Origin: Thioalkalivibrio sp. AKL19
Lineage (GTDB): Bacteria; Pseudomonadota; Gammaproteobacteria; Ectothiorhodospirales; Ectothiorhodospiraceae
NCBI RefSeq assembly: GCF_000420165.1
Contig: NZ_ATUK01000016.1
Location: 1-64,000 of the forward strand
DNA: 64,000 bases
Direction: 5' to 3'
A program made the translations under genes and the position numbers. The notes under the pieces are model-generated. The model was not told the origin of the DNA and made no database searches. It saw only the letters and a program-made list of their open reading frames with translations. Shown piece by piece: positions 1-9,036 of the stretch; the stretch's first letter is position 1, and the number at the start of each line of letters is the position of its first letter.

Positions 1-342
1 TAGGCCCGACGCTTGATGACCTTGATCGTGTTGTTAATGCCCTCGACGACGCTGGTGTTCAGCCGGTGGCGGCAGCGCGAGACGATGCCGGGCAGGTAGG
101 GCTCCAGCAGGCGTGCGAAGCGCTGCAGGGCCTGGATTCCGCTCTCGTGCGCTTGCTGCACCCATTGCCGCCACGCCTGGTGCGTCCGCTCGGGGCTGCG
201 CTGGAACCACAGTCTCTTGAGTTCGTCGCGTAAGAGGTAGACCGTCAGTAACGCTTGGTTGGCCTGCAGCAGCTCGTCCAGGTGCACCGCCTGGCCGGCG
301 TTCAACGACGTCCGGTTGCGCGACAGCAACCAGCGGCTAGAT
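1..342 (-). pseudogene. ISL3-family transposase, C-terminal part (cut by window edge)
   Basis: The reverse strand reads without a stop as the C-terminal part of an ISL3-type DDE transposase. It contains RLWFQRSPERTH, GIVSRCRHRLNTS and VVEGINNTIKVIKRRA; the last is the conserved ISL3 motif around the final catalytic Glu. The frame continues off the left edge, so the 3' end of the gene is unseen. The 5' side stops abruptly next to a truncated LexA-like gene on the same strand, with no transposase N-terminus. It is therefore a fragment, or an element whose insertion or deletion broke the neighbour. Family call is firm; whether the right junction is a true IS end is not clear. Confidence 0.8.
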
Positions 343-346
343 TTGA

Positions 347-616
347 TCACTCGCCATGCCCGCGCAGGGCCGGGGGTACCTCCACGGGTTCGGGGTTCGC
401 CAGCGCCTCGATCGGTTGGTTGGCCGCGATGCGTCTGAGCAGGGGCAGGGTGTGGGTACCCCATGACCCGGTTGCCGCACCTTCGTCTTCGCGAGAGGGT
501 GAGCGGAACAAGCCGTCAGTTAGCCGGCCCCCTTGATGGCGCCCGCGGATGGCCTGCACATATCCCGCGGCCTCCAGGGCCCGGATGTGCTTGTGCAGCG
601 AGCCGTGTGAGCGCAT
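347..616 (-). pseudogene. LexA-like SOS repressor fragment
   Basis: The frame has the pattern of a LexA-family repressor. It starts in the helix-turn-helix region (SHGSLHKHIRALEAAGYV, with GG.RLT further on), and a LexA-like hinge follows (LPLLRRIAANQPIEALANPE). It lacks the first helix-turn-helix residues and the whole C-terminal self-cleavage domain with its Ser-Lys dyad. It stops where the ISL3 fragment begins. Upstream, the LexA-like reading is lost to frame disruption. This looks like a dead accessory LexA paralogue truncated at both ends. It could at most encode a DNA-binding stub; function is unlikely. Confidence 0.65.
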
Positions 617-866
617 AACCCGACTGAAGGGGCAGATCTAACCGCTTCAGGCAACCATGCATTTGGCAACGAGGCCGTCCATGCCTGTACTCACCGGCGA
701 AACCGACTAATACCTCTGGACCGCCGAGGACCACGACGCGGACGTCCTCTACAATCTAGGAGAGATCTCACAATCCCCCGCCAGTGGCACCGGTTCTGCC
801 GTTGACGTCGTTTCACTGCCACGAGTGTTGCGCGGCACCCTGCCCTCAGACTCCAGGAGAGATGCG

Positions 867-1559
867 ATGTACCAGTCTTACGCGCGAGCGATACTGATCG
901 GCGTCGGCCTCTGCACCTCCGGGGCCACCCTCGCGGAGACATCGGCGCCTCCGATATCGACGGTTCAAGAGGTTGAGGCTGGGGAGCTTTTCCCTCTGGT
1001 TCCCGGTAAAAGCACGTTCAGGGTGGTCGACGGAGACGGAGAAGGACGGCAAGTCGTGCTGGAACTGATTCCCGCAGACGGTGAAGGCCGCTGGGAAGTT
1101 CGATTTGGTGACTACAACATTCTCCATCTTTCCGAGCTTTGGGATGGCAGCGTGGTGCTGACCGGTCTGGACGTGCTGACGCAAGGCCAGACCGTGCTGT
1201 ACGAGCCACCCGTGGTGCTGCTACCCAGCAGGATCGTGCCCGACCGGACATGGAGCGCCTCTGGCAGGGCCACCGTCGTGAATAGAGAGACGCAAGAGGT
1301 TGAACACACGGGTGAGTACCAGCACCGAGTCATGCCCATCACTCTAGAGCGGTATGCGACTCCGGCGGGTGATTACGAAGGCTTCCTGGTGCCGATCGAG
1401 CAGAGCATCGATCTTGATGCTCCGGCGGTGATCCGGTTTTGGCTCGATCTTGGCTTCTTCCCCGGCCAAGGACTGGTGAAACGGTCGATGAAGTTCGTCG
1501 TCGACAAACCCCTGTGGTTCGGCTCGACCACACGCCGCACAGCAGATCTCGTCCGTTAG
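867..1559 (+). CDS. Hypothetical secreted protein
   Basis: A 230-residue protein that I do not assign to a named family. Residues 1-23 form a plausible Sec signal peptide (hydrophobic AILIGVGLCTSGATLA, then AE), so the mature protein should be periplasmic or outer-membrane associated. The rest is beta-rich with alternating hydrophobic residues, Trp and Gly (RWEVRFGDY, FWLDLGFFPGQG), and no visible catalytic motif. The start at 867 is chosen because AGGAGA lies six bases upstream and the signal peptide begins there; an in-frame start at 825 adds an untypical leader. It stands alone in the accessory region, with remnants of mobile DNA on both sides. Confidence 0.65.
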   Translation: MYQSYARAILIGVGLCTSGATLAETSAPPISTVQEVEAGELFPLVPGKSTFRVVDGDGEGRQVVLELIPADGEGRWEVRFGDYNILHLSELWDGSVVLTGLDVLTQGQTVLYEPPVVLLPSRIVPDRTWSASGRATVVNRETQEVEHTGEYQHRVMPITLERYATPAGDYEGFLVPIEQSIDLDAPAVIRFWLDLGFFPGQGLVKRSMKFVVDKPLWFGSTTRRTADLVR

Positions 1560-1658
1560 GGAAACACCGATTTACTCCGCCGTGGGCGGTGCCGATCGTG
1601 CACGTCTGGGATAATACGTGGGGGTTCGGACCGCCGGCGGCGATCGAAGCGCACTACC

Positions 1659-1844
1659 ATCAACCACTTCAGGGGTCCGTTCGTGCAGCGTGACCCAAAC
1701 CAACGGGACTCCGGGAAACCCGGGGCGGTTCATGCGCACGGTCATACCGGCGATGCCATAGCGCCGCGCCAGTTCTGGATCACTCCCGCTGGATGGTGCC
1801 TCCTGAAGCTCTCGCCCGATCTGGGGCGTGGAGCACGTTCGCAT
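1659..1844 (-). pseudogene. Possible transposase helix-turn-helix remnant in a gene-poor stretch
   Basis: The stretch from 1560 to 2145 has no convincing intact gene. On the minus strand one segment (TPQIGRELQEAP, then DPELARRYGI, then MTVR) resembles the N-terminal helix-turn-helix of IS481/IS3-type transposases, where ELA.RYG....TVRKWR is common. No DDE domain follows. The phrase ggggtagaaccc at 1894 recurs at 8821 near IS3 debris, which supports a mobile-element origin. Weak evidence, and it could be chance. Confidence 0.25.
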
Positions 1845-2061
1845 GAGTCGTACTCGCCATTGATGCCATCCCTGCGTTCGGTTGTCAGAAATGGGGTAGA
1901 ACCCGAGTCGCGTCCAGTGGAGTAAGAGCGGTGGGGTTCTCCTTCGTTGTTGCGAGTTCGGCGACTGCAACTCTAACGAAGGCTCACGGTGGCTTCACCA
2001 CCCTCGATCTGCACCACTTCCGGGGACGTCCGGATCCGGAGGAGAATGGAACGTTGCGAGC

Positions 2062-2090
2062 TTGGGTCTAGCTCTGATTAAGGCTAATGT
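2062..2090 (+). promoter_or_regulatory. Candidate sigma-70 promoter for the cfa-like gene
   Basis: TTGGGT at 2062-2067 and TAATGT at 2085-2090 are separated by 17 bases and lie about 55 bases before the chosen start of the Cfa-type gene. Both boxes are partial matches. Confidence 0.3.
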
Positions 2091-2145
2091 GGCGCGGTTA
2101 TTGCGCCCGGACCCCGGCCATCCGATTCCTGCAAGGAGCGCGAGC

Positions 2146-3276
2146 ATGTCAGCAAGACAACAAGTCACGGAACTGCTGAGCAGCGCTGACGTCGAGGCCG
2201 GCGGCGAGCGGCCCTGGGATCTCCAGGTCCACGACGAGCGCCTGTATCAGCGCATTCTGGCCGAGGGCTCGCTCGGTGCTGGAGAGGCCTACATGGACGG
2301 CTGGTGGGACACCGAGCGGCTCGACGAGTTGTTCTTCCGGATCCTCCAGGCCAGCCTGGACGACAAGGTCCGTACGCCGTCGGTACTTGGCCAGGTGTTG
2401 CTGAGCTGGCTCGGCAACGAGCAGAGTCGCCGGCGCTCGCGGCGGGTCGCGGAGCAGCATTACGACCTTTCGAACCGGCTCTACGAGTCCATGCTCGGGC
2501 CGACCATGCAGTACACCTGCGCCTATTACGGCCCCGACGGGGCTGACGCGACCCTGGACGAAGCCCAGCGCGCGAAGCTGGACCTGATCGCGCGCAAGCT
2601 GCATCTGGAGCCGGGCATGCGCGTGCTCGAGCTGGGCGGCGGGTTCGGCGAGCTGGCCCGGTATCTGGCCGCCGAGCACGGCTGCGAGGTGGACAGCTAC
2701 AACATCAGCAGCCAGCAGGTGGAGTACGCGAGAGGACTCTGCGAGGGCCTTCCGGTCGATATCCGGCAGCAGGACTACCGCGAGGCGGCCAACGAATCCC
2801 GGCAATACGATCGTGTCGTGAGCATCGGCCTGATGGAGCACGTCGGCCCGAAGAACTTTCGCGCCTTCTTCGAACTCGCGCGCTCCCGTCTGAAGCCCGG
2901 TGGCCTGATGCTGCTGCATACCATTGGCGGCAACGTCAGCCGCAGCAGCACCGACCGCTGGATCGCCAAATACATCTTTCCCGGTGGCGTGATCCCGTCC
3001 GAGGCGCAGCTCACCCGGGCCAAGGAGGGGGTGTTCGTGCTGGAGGACTGGCACAACTTCGGCCCGGACTACGACCGCACCCTGATGGCCTGGGATGCCA
3101 ATTTCGTCGCCGCCTGGCCGGAGCTGAAACAAAGCGAAGGGCTGGACGAACGCTTCTACCGGATGTGGCGCTATTACCTGCTGAGCTGTGCCGGCGCGTT
3201 CCGGGCCCGTCATCTGAATCTCTGGCAGCTCGTGCTCAGCCACGGGGATCTGCCGCGTTACGAGCCGGTCCGATGA
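2146..3276 (+). CDS. Cyclopropane-fatty-acyl-phospholipid synthase family methyltransferase
   Basis: A SAM-dependent enzyme (376 aa) that methylates the double bond of unsaturated acyl chains in membrane phospholipids. It aligns along its length with the Cfa family: the substrate-side segment GSLGAGEAYMDGWW near the N-terminus, EQHYDLSN.LY, QYTCAYY carrying the conserved Cys, the SAM site VLELGGGFGELA, EHVGPKNF, KYIFPGG and the C-terminal SCAGAFRAR. The SAM motif reads GGGFG where E. coli Cfa has GCGWG. The start at 2146 has AAGGAG ten bases upstream; a longer frame from 2062 lacks a good ribosome site. Its stop overlaps the next start (ATGA), so it is coupled to a FAD oxidoreductase. That pairing suggests product reduction, as in 10-methyl fatty acid (TmsB/TmsA, BfaB/BfaA) pathways, rather than plain cyclopropanation. 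Confidence 0.9.
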   Translation: MSARQQVTELLSSADVEAGGERPWDLQVHDERLYQRILAEGSLGAGEAYMDGWWDTERLDELFFRILQASLDDKVRTPSVLGQVLLSWLGNEQSRRRSRRVAEQHYDLSNRLYESMLGPTMQYTCAYYGPDGADATLDEAQRAKLDLIARKLHLEPGMRVLELGGGFGELARYLAAEHGCEVDSYNISSQQVEYARGLCEGLPVDIRQQDYREAANESRQYDRVVSIGLMEHVGPKNFRAFFELARSRLKPGGLMLLHTIGGNVSRSSTDRWIAKYIFPGGVIPSEAQLTRAKEGVFVLEDWHNFGPDYDRTLMAWDANFVAAWPELKQSEGLDERFYRMWRYYLLSCAGAFRARHLNLWQLVLSHGDLPRYEPVR

Positions 3277-4610
3277 GCAGCGCCGCCTGGGCCGCCCACC
3301 GCAATCGTGTGGAGGCGATGGCCGCGGCGCTGGCCGGGTCCGACGGGCCGGTGCGCCTGAGAAAGTCCACCAGCAACCTGTTCAGGCCGCGCGAGGAGGC
3401 CCGCCGGACCGAGATCGACGTGGCTTCGCTCAACCACGTGATCGAGATCGACGCCGAGGCCTGCGTTGCCGAGGTCGAGGGCATGACGACCTATGCCGAT
3501 GTGGTCGACGCAACCCTGCCGCACGGCCTGGCACCGGCCATCGTGCCGGAGCTCAAGAGCATCACGGTCGGCGGCGCGACCACCGGGATCGGCATCGAGT
3601 CGGGCGCGTTCCGCTACGGCCTGGTGCACGACATGGTGGACGAGCTCGACGTCATGGTCGCCGACGGCCGCGTGTTGACCTGCTCGCGCGAGCAGCGCCC
3701 GGAACTGTTCTACGGCTTTCCGAACTCCTACGGCAGCCTCGGGTACGCCACGCGGGTCCGGCTGCGGCTGATTCCGGTGCAGCCCTATGTCCGGCTCGAG
3801 CACACACGCTTCCGCGACCCCGAAGAACTGTTCGCCGCGATCGCCGAGGAATGCGCGCACCCGACCTGCGCGTTTCTCGATGGCGTGTACTTCGCTCCCG
3901 GCGATTTCGTGCTGACCCGCGCGCATTGTGTCGAAGCGCCGCCGGCGGGCACCGAGGCCAGCGACTACACCTGGATGCGTCAGTACTGGCAGAGCCTGCG
4001 CGAGCGGCGCGAGGACTATCTGAGCATCCACGACTACCTCTGGCGCTGGGACACCGACTGGTTCTGGTGCAGCAAGAACGTCGGCGCCCATCTCAAGCCG
4101 GTGCGGCTGCTGCTCGGACGCAAGCGCCTGTCGAGCGTGACCTACCAGAAGATCATGCGCGCCAGCCGCCGCTGGCCGCTGAGCCTGCTCCATGCCGTAC
4201 GGCCGCGCAGCGAGGCGGTGATCCAGGACGTCGACATCCCGATCGCCAGCGCCGCGGCGTTTCTGGAAGATTTCGAGGCCGAAATCGGGATCCGTCCGGT
4301 GTGGATCTGCCCGTTTGTCGTGCCAGAGGCCGGGTTCTCGTTGTTCGAGCTGCGTCCCGATACGGCGTACATCAACTTCGGCTTCTGGGACATCGTCCGC
4401 TCCAGCGAGCCCGACGGCTATTACAACGCGAGGGTCGAGGCACTGGTCGCGAAGCACGGCGGCAAGAAGAGCCTGTACTCGCGCAGTACCTACGACGAAG
4501 CGACCTTCTGGCAGAACTACGACCGCCCGGCCTACGAGGCCCTCAAACACGAGTGCGATCCCGAAGGGCGCTTTCCGGGACTCTATGAAAAGGCGGTGCA
4601 ACGGGGCTGA
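3273..4610 (+). CDS. FAD-binding (PCMH-type) oxidoreductase, TmsA/BfaA-like candidate
   Basis: A 445-residue flavoprotein. The N-terminal half has the PCMH/VAO-type FAD fold: LRKSTSNLF, VAEVEGMTTYADVV, then the FAD loop ITVGGATTGIGIES and GLVHDMVDELDVMVADGRVL. This layout is shared with DWF1/DHCR24-type C=C reductases. The C-terminal half (PVWICPFV, NFGFWDIV, SLYSRSTYDE) resembles the substrate domain of the same group. It begins inside the stop codon of the Cfa-type gene, implying translational coupling. In actinobacteria and some proteobacteria such pairs make 10-methyl branched fatty acids: the methyltransferase forms a 10-methylene chain and the flavoprotein reduces it. The family is clear; the substrate is inferred from the partner. 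Confidence 0.8.
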   Translation: MSSAAWAAHRNRVEAMAAALAGSDGPVRLRKSTSNLFRPREEARRTEIDVASLNHVIEIDAEACVAEVEGMTTYADVVDATLPHGLAPAIVPELKSITVGGATTGIGIESGAFRYGLVHDMVDELDVMVADGRVLTCSREQRPELFYGFPNSYGSLGYATRVRLRLIPVQPYVRLEHTRFRDPEELFAAIAEECAHPTCAFLDGVYFAPGDFVLTRAHCVEAPPAGTEASDYTWMRQYWQSLRERREDYLSIHDYLWRWDTDWFWCSKNVGAHLKPVRLLLGRKRLSSVTYQKIMRASRRWPLSLLHAVRPRSEAVIQDVDIPIASAAAFLEDFEAEIGIRPVWICPFVVPEAGFSLFELRPDTAYINFGFWDIVRSSEPDGYYNARVEALVAKHGGKKSLYSRSTYDEATFWQNYDRPAYEALKHECDPEGRFPGLYEKAVQRG

Positions 4611-4981
4611 GGCCGGTTTTTCCTCCAGGCGGAAAATCCTTGTCCACCCTGGCTGATTGCGCGCCGGGAAATCGCGGAGACCGGCAAGATCGCGATCCAC
4701 GGTGAATGCCCCGTCGCGCGTCCTGGTTGTCGTGGTCCGACCGCATCAACGTAGTTTGCGCTTTTGAGCCCCACCCTGGGGCTGCCCGCGCCGGGTAGCG
4801 GCATCGCGGGTTCGGTGTGCGGTATCGAACAGACGGTGAACGCGCATGGGTCCAATATGGCTTAAGAGGCTATGGCTATTGTGACCGGTATCGGGGCGAT
4901 GGCTCTGTGTCAGAAACCGGCACGCCGGCGATGGGTTGCGAACCCGTAGGTTGGAGGTCGAGCCTATTACGGAGTCCATAC
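4611..4981 (+). other. Intergenic region upstream of the desaturase
   Basis: This 370-base gap holds no supported gene. It contains a short hairpin right after the FAD gene (ttttcc / ggaaaa around 4617-4636) that could end transcription. The GGAG at 4971 serves the desaturase. No strong -10/-35 pair stands out. Confidence 0.4.
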
Positions 4982-6022
4982 ATGGATCCAGAAGTACTGC
5001 ACCAAGAAACAACCGGTGATCCCCGAGCGTTACAGCGGGCACTGTCCGCTTATCGTGCGCCGCGCCTCGCCCGCAGCGTCTTCGAACTGCTTGTTACGGT
5101 GATCCCGTTCGGCCTTTTCTGGTTTTTGACCTGGGCAAGCGTGAGCGCTGGCTACTGGCTCGGTCTGCTGCTGGTGATACCCGCCGCTGGATTTCTCGTG
5201 CGGGTATTCATGATCCAGCATGACTGCGGCCACGGCTCCTTCTTTCCGTCCCGGCGCGCCAACGACTGGGTGGGACGGGCCCTGGGGGTGTTGACGCTCA
5301 CGCCCTACGACCTCTGGCGCCACACCCACGCCCTCCATCACGCGCACTCTGGCAACCTGGATCGCGCTGACGAGGGGGGCATCGACACCTTGAGTGTGCG
5401 CGAATACCAGGCCCAGCCCCGGATGCAGCGTCTTCGGTACCGGCTGTACCGCCACCCGCTGATCCTGTTCGGCCTGGGGCCGGTCTACCTGTTCATGTTG
5501 CAGAACCGCGTACCCGTCGGGTTCATGCGCGCGGGATGGATGCCGTGGCTGAGCACCATGGGTACGAATGCGGCCATCGTGCTGGTCGTCATAGCGATGA
5601 TGTCGCTGGTGGGGGTGGGAACCTTTCTTCTGGTGCACCTGCCGATCGCGATTCTGGCTTCTTCCATCGGCGTCTGGCTGTTCTATGTGCAGCACCAGTT
5701 CGAGAATACGCGCTGGGCGCACGACGAGGAGTGGTCCTTCCGCGAAGCCGCGCTCTATGGGAGCTCCTACTATGATCTGCCGGCTCCGTTGCGCTGGATG
5801 ACCGCGAATATCGGGGTACACCACGTCCATCATCTCGCCAGCCGCATCCCGTTCTACCGGTTGCCCGAGGTGCTGAAGGATTTCCCGCAGCTTCGCGAGA
5901 TTAGTCGTCTCACGCTGCGGCAAAGTCTCCATTGCGCACGACTCGCCCTGTGGGACGAGGAGCGCCGGCGTCTGGTCCCCTTCGAGCACGCGAACGCGGA
6001 GACGCCTCCGGTGCGCGCGTGA
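4982..6022 (+). CDS. Membrane fatty acid desaturase (acyl-lipid, omega-6/Delta-12-like)
   Basis: An integral-membrane di-iron desaturase (346 aa). It has the three histidine boxes of the family: HDCGH near residue 80, HTHALHH near residue 115 and HHVHH near residue 280. Paired hydrophobic segments lie between them (VTVIPFGLFWFLTW, LLLVIPAAGFLV, MGTNAAIVLVVIAMMSLVGV). The spacing and the phrases TPYDLWRHTHALHH and SGNLDR match Delta-12-type acyl-lipid desaturases. It would introduce double bonds into membrane acyl chains using reduced ferredoxin or rubredoxin. Start 4982 is supported by GGAG seven bases upstream. It lies 370 bases after the Cfa/FAD pair and may supply or compete for the same unsaturated substrate; that link is inference. 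Confidence 0.88.
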   Translation: MDPEVLHQETTGDPRALQRALSAYRAPRLARSVFELLVTVIPFGLFWFLTWASVSAGYWLGLLLVIPAAGFLVRVFMIQHDCGHGSFFPSRRANDWVGRALGVLTLTPYDLWRHTHALHHAHSGNLDRADEGGIDTLSVREYQAQPRMQRLRYRLYRHPLILFGLGPVYLFMLQNRVPVGFMRAGWMPWLSTMGTNAAIVLVVIAMMSLVGVGTFLLVHLPIAILASSIGVWLFYVQHQFENTRWAHDEEWSFREAALYGSSYYDLPAPLRWMTANIGVHHVHHLASRIPFYRLPEVLKDFPQLREISRLTLRQSLHCARLALWDEERRRLVPFEHANAETPPVRA

Positions 6023-6230
6023 GCGCGAAGAGCGAGTTCTCCGGCAGGGAATAGGTCGCCCGCGCTCGACTTGTCAGTCAGGCGCGGAAGATAGGCGTGC
6101 AAGCGCGATACAGGCAAATCCTGCGTGCGTGGCTCGGGCTGCACCCCTGTCTGGCAGATGGCTCGTTCGATGAGGTATTCGCGAGGCTTGATCACAAGGC
6201 GGCCACGGAAGCTCTGGAGCCTAAAGCGAA

Positions 6231-6977
6231 ACCTGATTAGCACGGATGCTCCGCAGGCTTACTCTGTGAGCCACCACCGGGCGTAGTCTGGACCTGCGCC
6301 CAGAACGGAGCGCAGCAGCATGGCCCAGAATCGGAATCAGTTTCAGGCAGGAATGTCGATGCCCGAGTTCATCGCCCAGTACGGCACCGAGGCACAATGC
6401 GCAGCGGCGCTGGAGCAGACCCGCTGGCCCGATGGCTTTCGCTGCCCGCGCTGCGGTAGCGCGGCGCACGGCGCACGGCGTGATTAAGGCTGTCCGCGGG
6501 TCGGAGAACAAGGTCCCGTTCGTGGCCGCGGTGTTGCTGACCGAGGACGAACACCCGCTGCGCGTGAAGCTGTCCCCGGTTCCGGGTTTCACCTTCCGAG
6601 CCTTGTGGGACTGGTCGCGCCAGAGCTTGGCGCCGGGTTGCACCGTATACTCCGACGGTCTGGCCCGCTTCAACGCGGTCACCATGGCCGACTGCGCGCA
6701 CCAGCCCACCGTGGTCGGCGGCCGCAAGCCGAAGGACCTGCCGGAGTTTCAGTGGATCAACACCGTGCTCGGCAATCTGAAGACCAGTCTGAGCGGGACC
6801 TACCACGCCTTTGCCTCCTCCAATAATGCGGCCCGCTACCTGGCTGCGTTCGCATACCGGTTCAACCGACGCTTCGACCCGGCCACGTTGCCGCAGCGCT
6901 TGCTGATTGCTGTGGTGCACTGCGGTCGGCGGCCGGAACGCGAATTACGGTTTGGGGAGCATTCGTGCTAATGAGGT
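6231..6977. mobile_element. Degenerate IS1595-family element with terminal inverted repeats
   Basis: The left end (6231-6252, starting acctgattagcac) and the right end (6956-6977, read on the other strand acctcattagcac) are 22-base inverted repeats with two differences (20 of 22 bases match). They enclose a broken IS1595-type transposase gene. The right end lies about 30 bases before the DUF2254 gene. I cannot see a convincing target duplication outside the repeats, so the copy may be old or recombined. Confidence 0.75.
6320..6971 (+). pseudogene. IS1595-family transposase, internally deleted and frameshifted
   Basis: The N-terminal part (6320-6486) reads MSMPEFIAQYGTEAQC, then TRWPDGFRCPRCGS, the zinc-ribbon start of IS1595 transposases, and ends at a stop. 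The C-terminal part continues in another frame from about 6480. It carries VYSDGLARFNAV, INTVLGNLKTSLSGTYHAF and YRFNRRF, typical of the end of the DDE domain. The second zinc pair and the first catalytic Asp region are missing between the halves, so the gene is deleted as well as frameshifted. It cannot encode an active transposase. Confidence 0.8.
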
Positions 6978-7009
6978 GTTGGATTGTATTCCATCCTGCG
7001 AGGTCGACC

Positions 7010-8338
7010 ATGCTGAGCCGTCTCTACAATCTCTGGGCAACCCTGCGGACCGGCTTTTGGTTTGTGCCCACGCTCATGGCTGTCGGCGCGGTCGGGCTGG
7101 CTGTTATAGCCCTTAACCTTGATGCCGGCCTGCCGGAGGAGGAGGCCCGAAAGTTTTGGCTCCACAGCGGCGGGCCGGAGGACGCCCGCAATTTGCTGTC
7201 GACCGTCTTTTCCTCAATGGTCACGATGGCGACACTCGTAATATCGATCACCATGGTGGTGTTGACGCTAGCCGCCAGTCAACTTGGACCACGACTGGTA
7301 GGCAACTTCATGGGCGATCTCCGCACACAGATCGTGTTCGGCACCTTCCTCATGACCATCATTTATTGCCTGCTAGTGCTTCGCACCCTCGACAGCGAAT
7401 TCGACATTTCCGCGGTGCCGCACATTGCGATCACGATCGGCACTGCGCTCGCCCTCATCAACCTGTTCGCGCTGCTGTTTTTTATCCACATTTTAGCTCG
7501 GTCGATCATTTCCGATACAGCGATCCGACGTGTCAACAGAGATCTCCGCGATTCGATTTCACGCCTTCTGCCGGCGAAGGACGAAGGTCAACCTCCCGTT
7601 GAGCGGCCGAAGGCGGATGACGTGCTGCCGGCCGACTTCGATGAACATGCGGCTTCTTTGTGGCTATCCGAAGAAGGCTATGTGCAGGCGATCAAGTATG
7701 CGCACCTCGTGGAAATCGCCTGCCGGCACAAGGCGGTGGTCCGCCTGGACTTCCGTGCCGGTGATTTCGTCATGCGAGGATCGCACAAGGCCAGTATCTA
7801 TCCCGGGCGCCTGCCCGAGCCGGGTCTGGTGACCGAAATCGAAGGCGCGATCCTGGTCGGCGAAGATCGCACGGAGGTTCAGGATCTGGAGTTCTCGATC
7901 CGCCACCTGGTCGAAATCGCCGTGCGCGCGCTTTCGTCGGGCATCAACGATCCCTTCACCGCCACTGCCGTTATCGATCGCTTGGGCGCTGCGCTCGGCG
8001 AACTGATGCGGCGGGAACTCCAGCCCGAGGTGTTTTGCGATGAGGCCGGCGTGGTGCGCGTGGTTGGCCGAGCGCCGAGCTTCCGTGATTTCATGGACGT
8101 CGCTTTCCACCAGATCCGCCGAGCCGGAGCTACCCACCCCGCGGTCATCATCCATATGCTCAACACCATTGCGCGGCTTGCGGTCAACGTCCGCCTGTCC
8201 AGCCAACGCGACGCTTTGTACGATCACGCCGTCATCATCGCCGAAGCCGGCCGCTGCGGGGCGTCGGGAGCCTCCGACATGGCCGACATCGAGGGCAGCT
8301 ATCAGGCGGCTCAAATGGCGTTAAAGTCAAACGCATAG
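7010..8338 (+). CDS. DUF2254 family membrane protein
   Basis: A 442-residue predicted inner-membrane protein of the DUF2254 family, whose function is unknown. The N-terminal 180 residues contain about four hydrophobic segments (FVPTLMAVGAVGLAVIAL, MATLVISITMVVLTLA, IVFGTFLMTIIYCLLVL, IAITIGTALALINLFALLFFI). A soluble C-terminal domain follows, with the family phrases YVQAI, FVMRGS, DLEFSIRHLVEIAVRALS.GINDPFTA and LDR-like helices. Start 7010 is preferred because gcgagg precedes it. An in-frame ATG at 6965 lies inside the inverted repeat of the IS1595 remnant. That insertion sits about 30 bases upstream and has probably replaced the native promoter region. Confidence 0.8.
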   Translation: MLSRLYNLWATLRTGFWFVPTLMAVGAVGLAVIALNLDAGLPEEEARKFWLHSGGPEDARNLLSTVFSSMVTMATLVISITMVVLTLAASQLGPRLVGNFMGDLRTQIVFGTFLMTIIYCLLVLRTLDSEFDISAVPHIAITIGTALALINLFALLFFIHILARSIISDTAIRRVNRDLRDSISRLLPAKDEGQPPVERPKADDVLPADFDEHAASLWLSEEGYVQAIKYAHLVEIACRHKAVVRLDFRAGDFVMRGSHKASIYPGRLPEPGLVTEIEGAILVGEDRTEVQDLEFSIRHLVEIAVRALSSGINDPFTATAVIDRLGAALGELMRRELQPEVFCDEAGVVRVVGRAPSFRDFMDVAFHQIRRAGATHPAVIIHMLNTIARLAVNVRLSSQRDALYDHAVIIAEAGRCGASGASDMADIEGSYQAAQMALKSNA

Positions 8339-8426
8339 CCTAGGGCCGCACCGGATGATCAGGCAACCCGGCAGCAGTACCCCGGTTCTATAGCGACCCC
8401 GACGACGGACCCGCCAACTGCGCTAC

Positions 8427-8771
8427 TTATCTGGGCTGAGATCGATATCTCTCCATCCCCACACGAGCATTGCAGAAACTGCTGAGAGATAATCCCTTGG
8501 CAAAGTACGCGGCCGCGTCTCTTAAAAAATCCGGTTCCTTGGTCACCCGGGCCAGGTCGCGCCTCAGACGCGCGACCTCCTCATCCCTTGGCGCCCCAGT
8601 ACCGGAAAAGGCCTTGCTGGCCCCGGCCTCCGCCTCCCGAACCCAGCGGGTCAGCAGGTTCGGACTGATACCTAGCTCCAGGGCAATCTGCCGGCAGCTT
8701 GTGTCCGATCGACGGACCAACTACACCGCTTCCCGCTTTTATTCGGGGGTGTAACGTTTACGTTTCGACAT
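8427..8771 (-). pseudogene. IS3-family OrfA (transposase helix-turn-helix subunit), broken by stops
   Basis: Reading from 8771, the frame starts MSKRKRYTPE, hits a stop, reads KREAV, hits a second stop, then continues LVRRSDTSCRQIALELGISPNLLTRW. A leucine-zipper-like tail follows (DEEVARLRRDLARVTKE, FLRDAAAYFAKG). This is the usual IS3-group OrfA. Two in-frame stop codons near the start and the missing OrfB behind it make it non-functional. It lies head-on to an OrfB tail at 8839-8982. Confidence 0.75.
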
Positions 8772-8838
8772 GAACATTCCTTCGGCTCAGTATGGGACTC
8801 ATCGTAAGTGTCCGCGTTAACGGGGTAGAACCCGTCCG

Positions 8839-8982
8839 GATCTTTCGGCGATAGAACATATGAAGCAGGACGTGGCAGTCTATACTAGGTATTACAACCT
8901 GGAGCGGCGTCATACGGCCGCCGGTGATCTGTCACCTTTAGAGTGCGAAAACGCGCTGAATAAAGTGTCCGGTTTTTGTTGA
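8839..8982 (+). pseudogene. IS3-family OrfB, C-terminal fragment
   Basis: The plus strand reads DLSAIEHMKQDVAVYTRYYNL, then ERRHTAAGDLSPLE, and stops at 8982. This is the typical end of an IS3-type integrase (YN..RRH...G.LSP.E). Only the last 47 codons remain. Its strand is opposite to the neighbouring OrfA remnant, so the two come from different copies or from a rearrangement. Confidence 0.6.
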
Positions 8983-9036
8983 CCAGAACTAAGGGAAGTC
9001 GGCAATATGTGGAAACCATCATTTTTAGGCTGCTAG

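Noticed and set aside
3258-4700. A 480-codon minus-strand frame opposite the FAD oxidoreductase
   Set aside because: Antisense to a gene with a clear FAD-binding motif and coupled start; no motif of its own.
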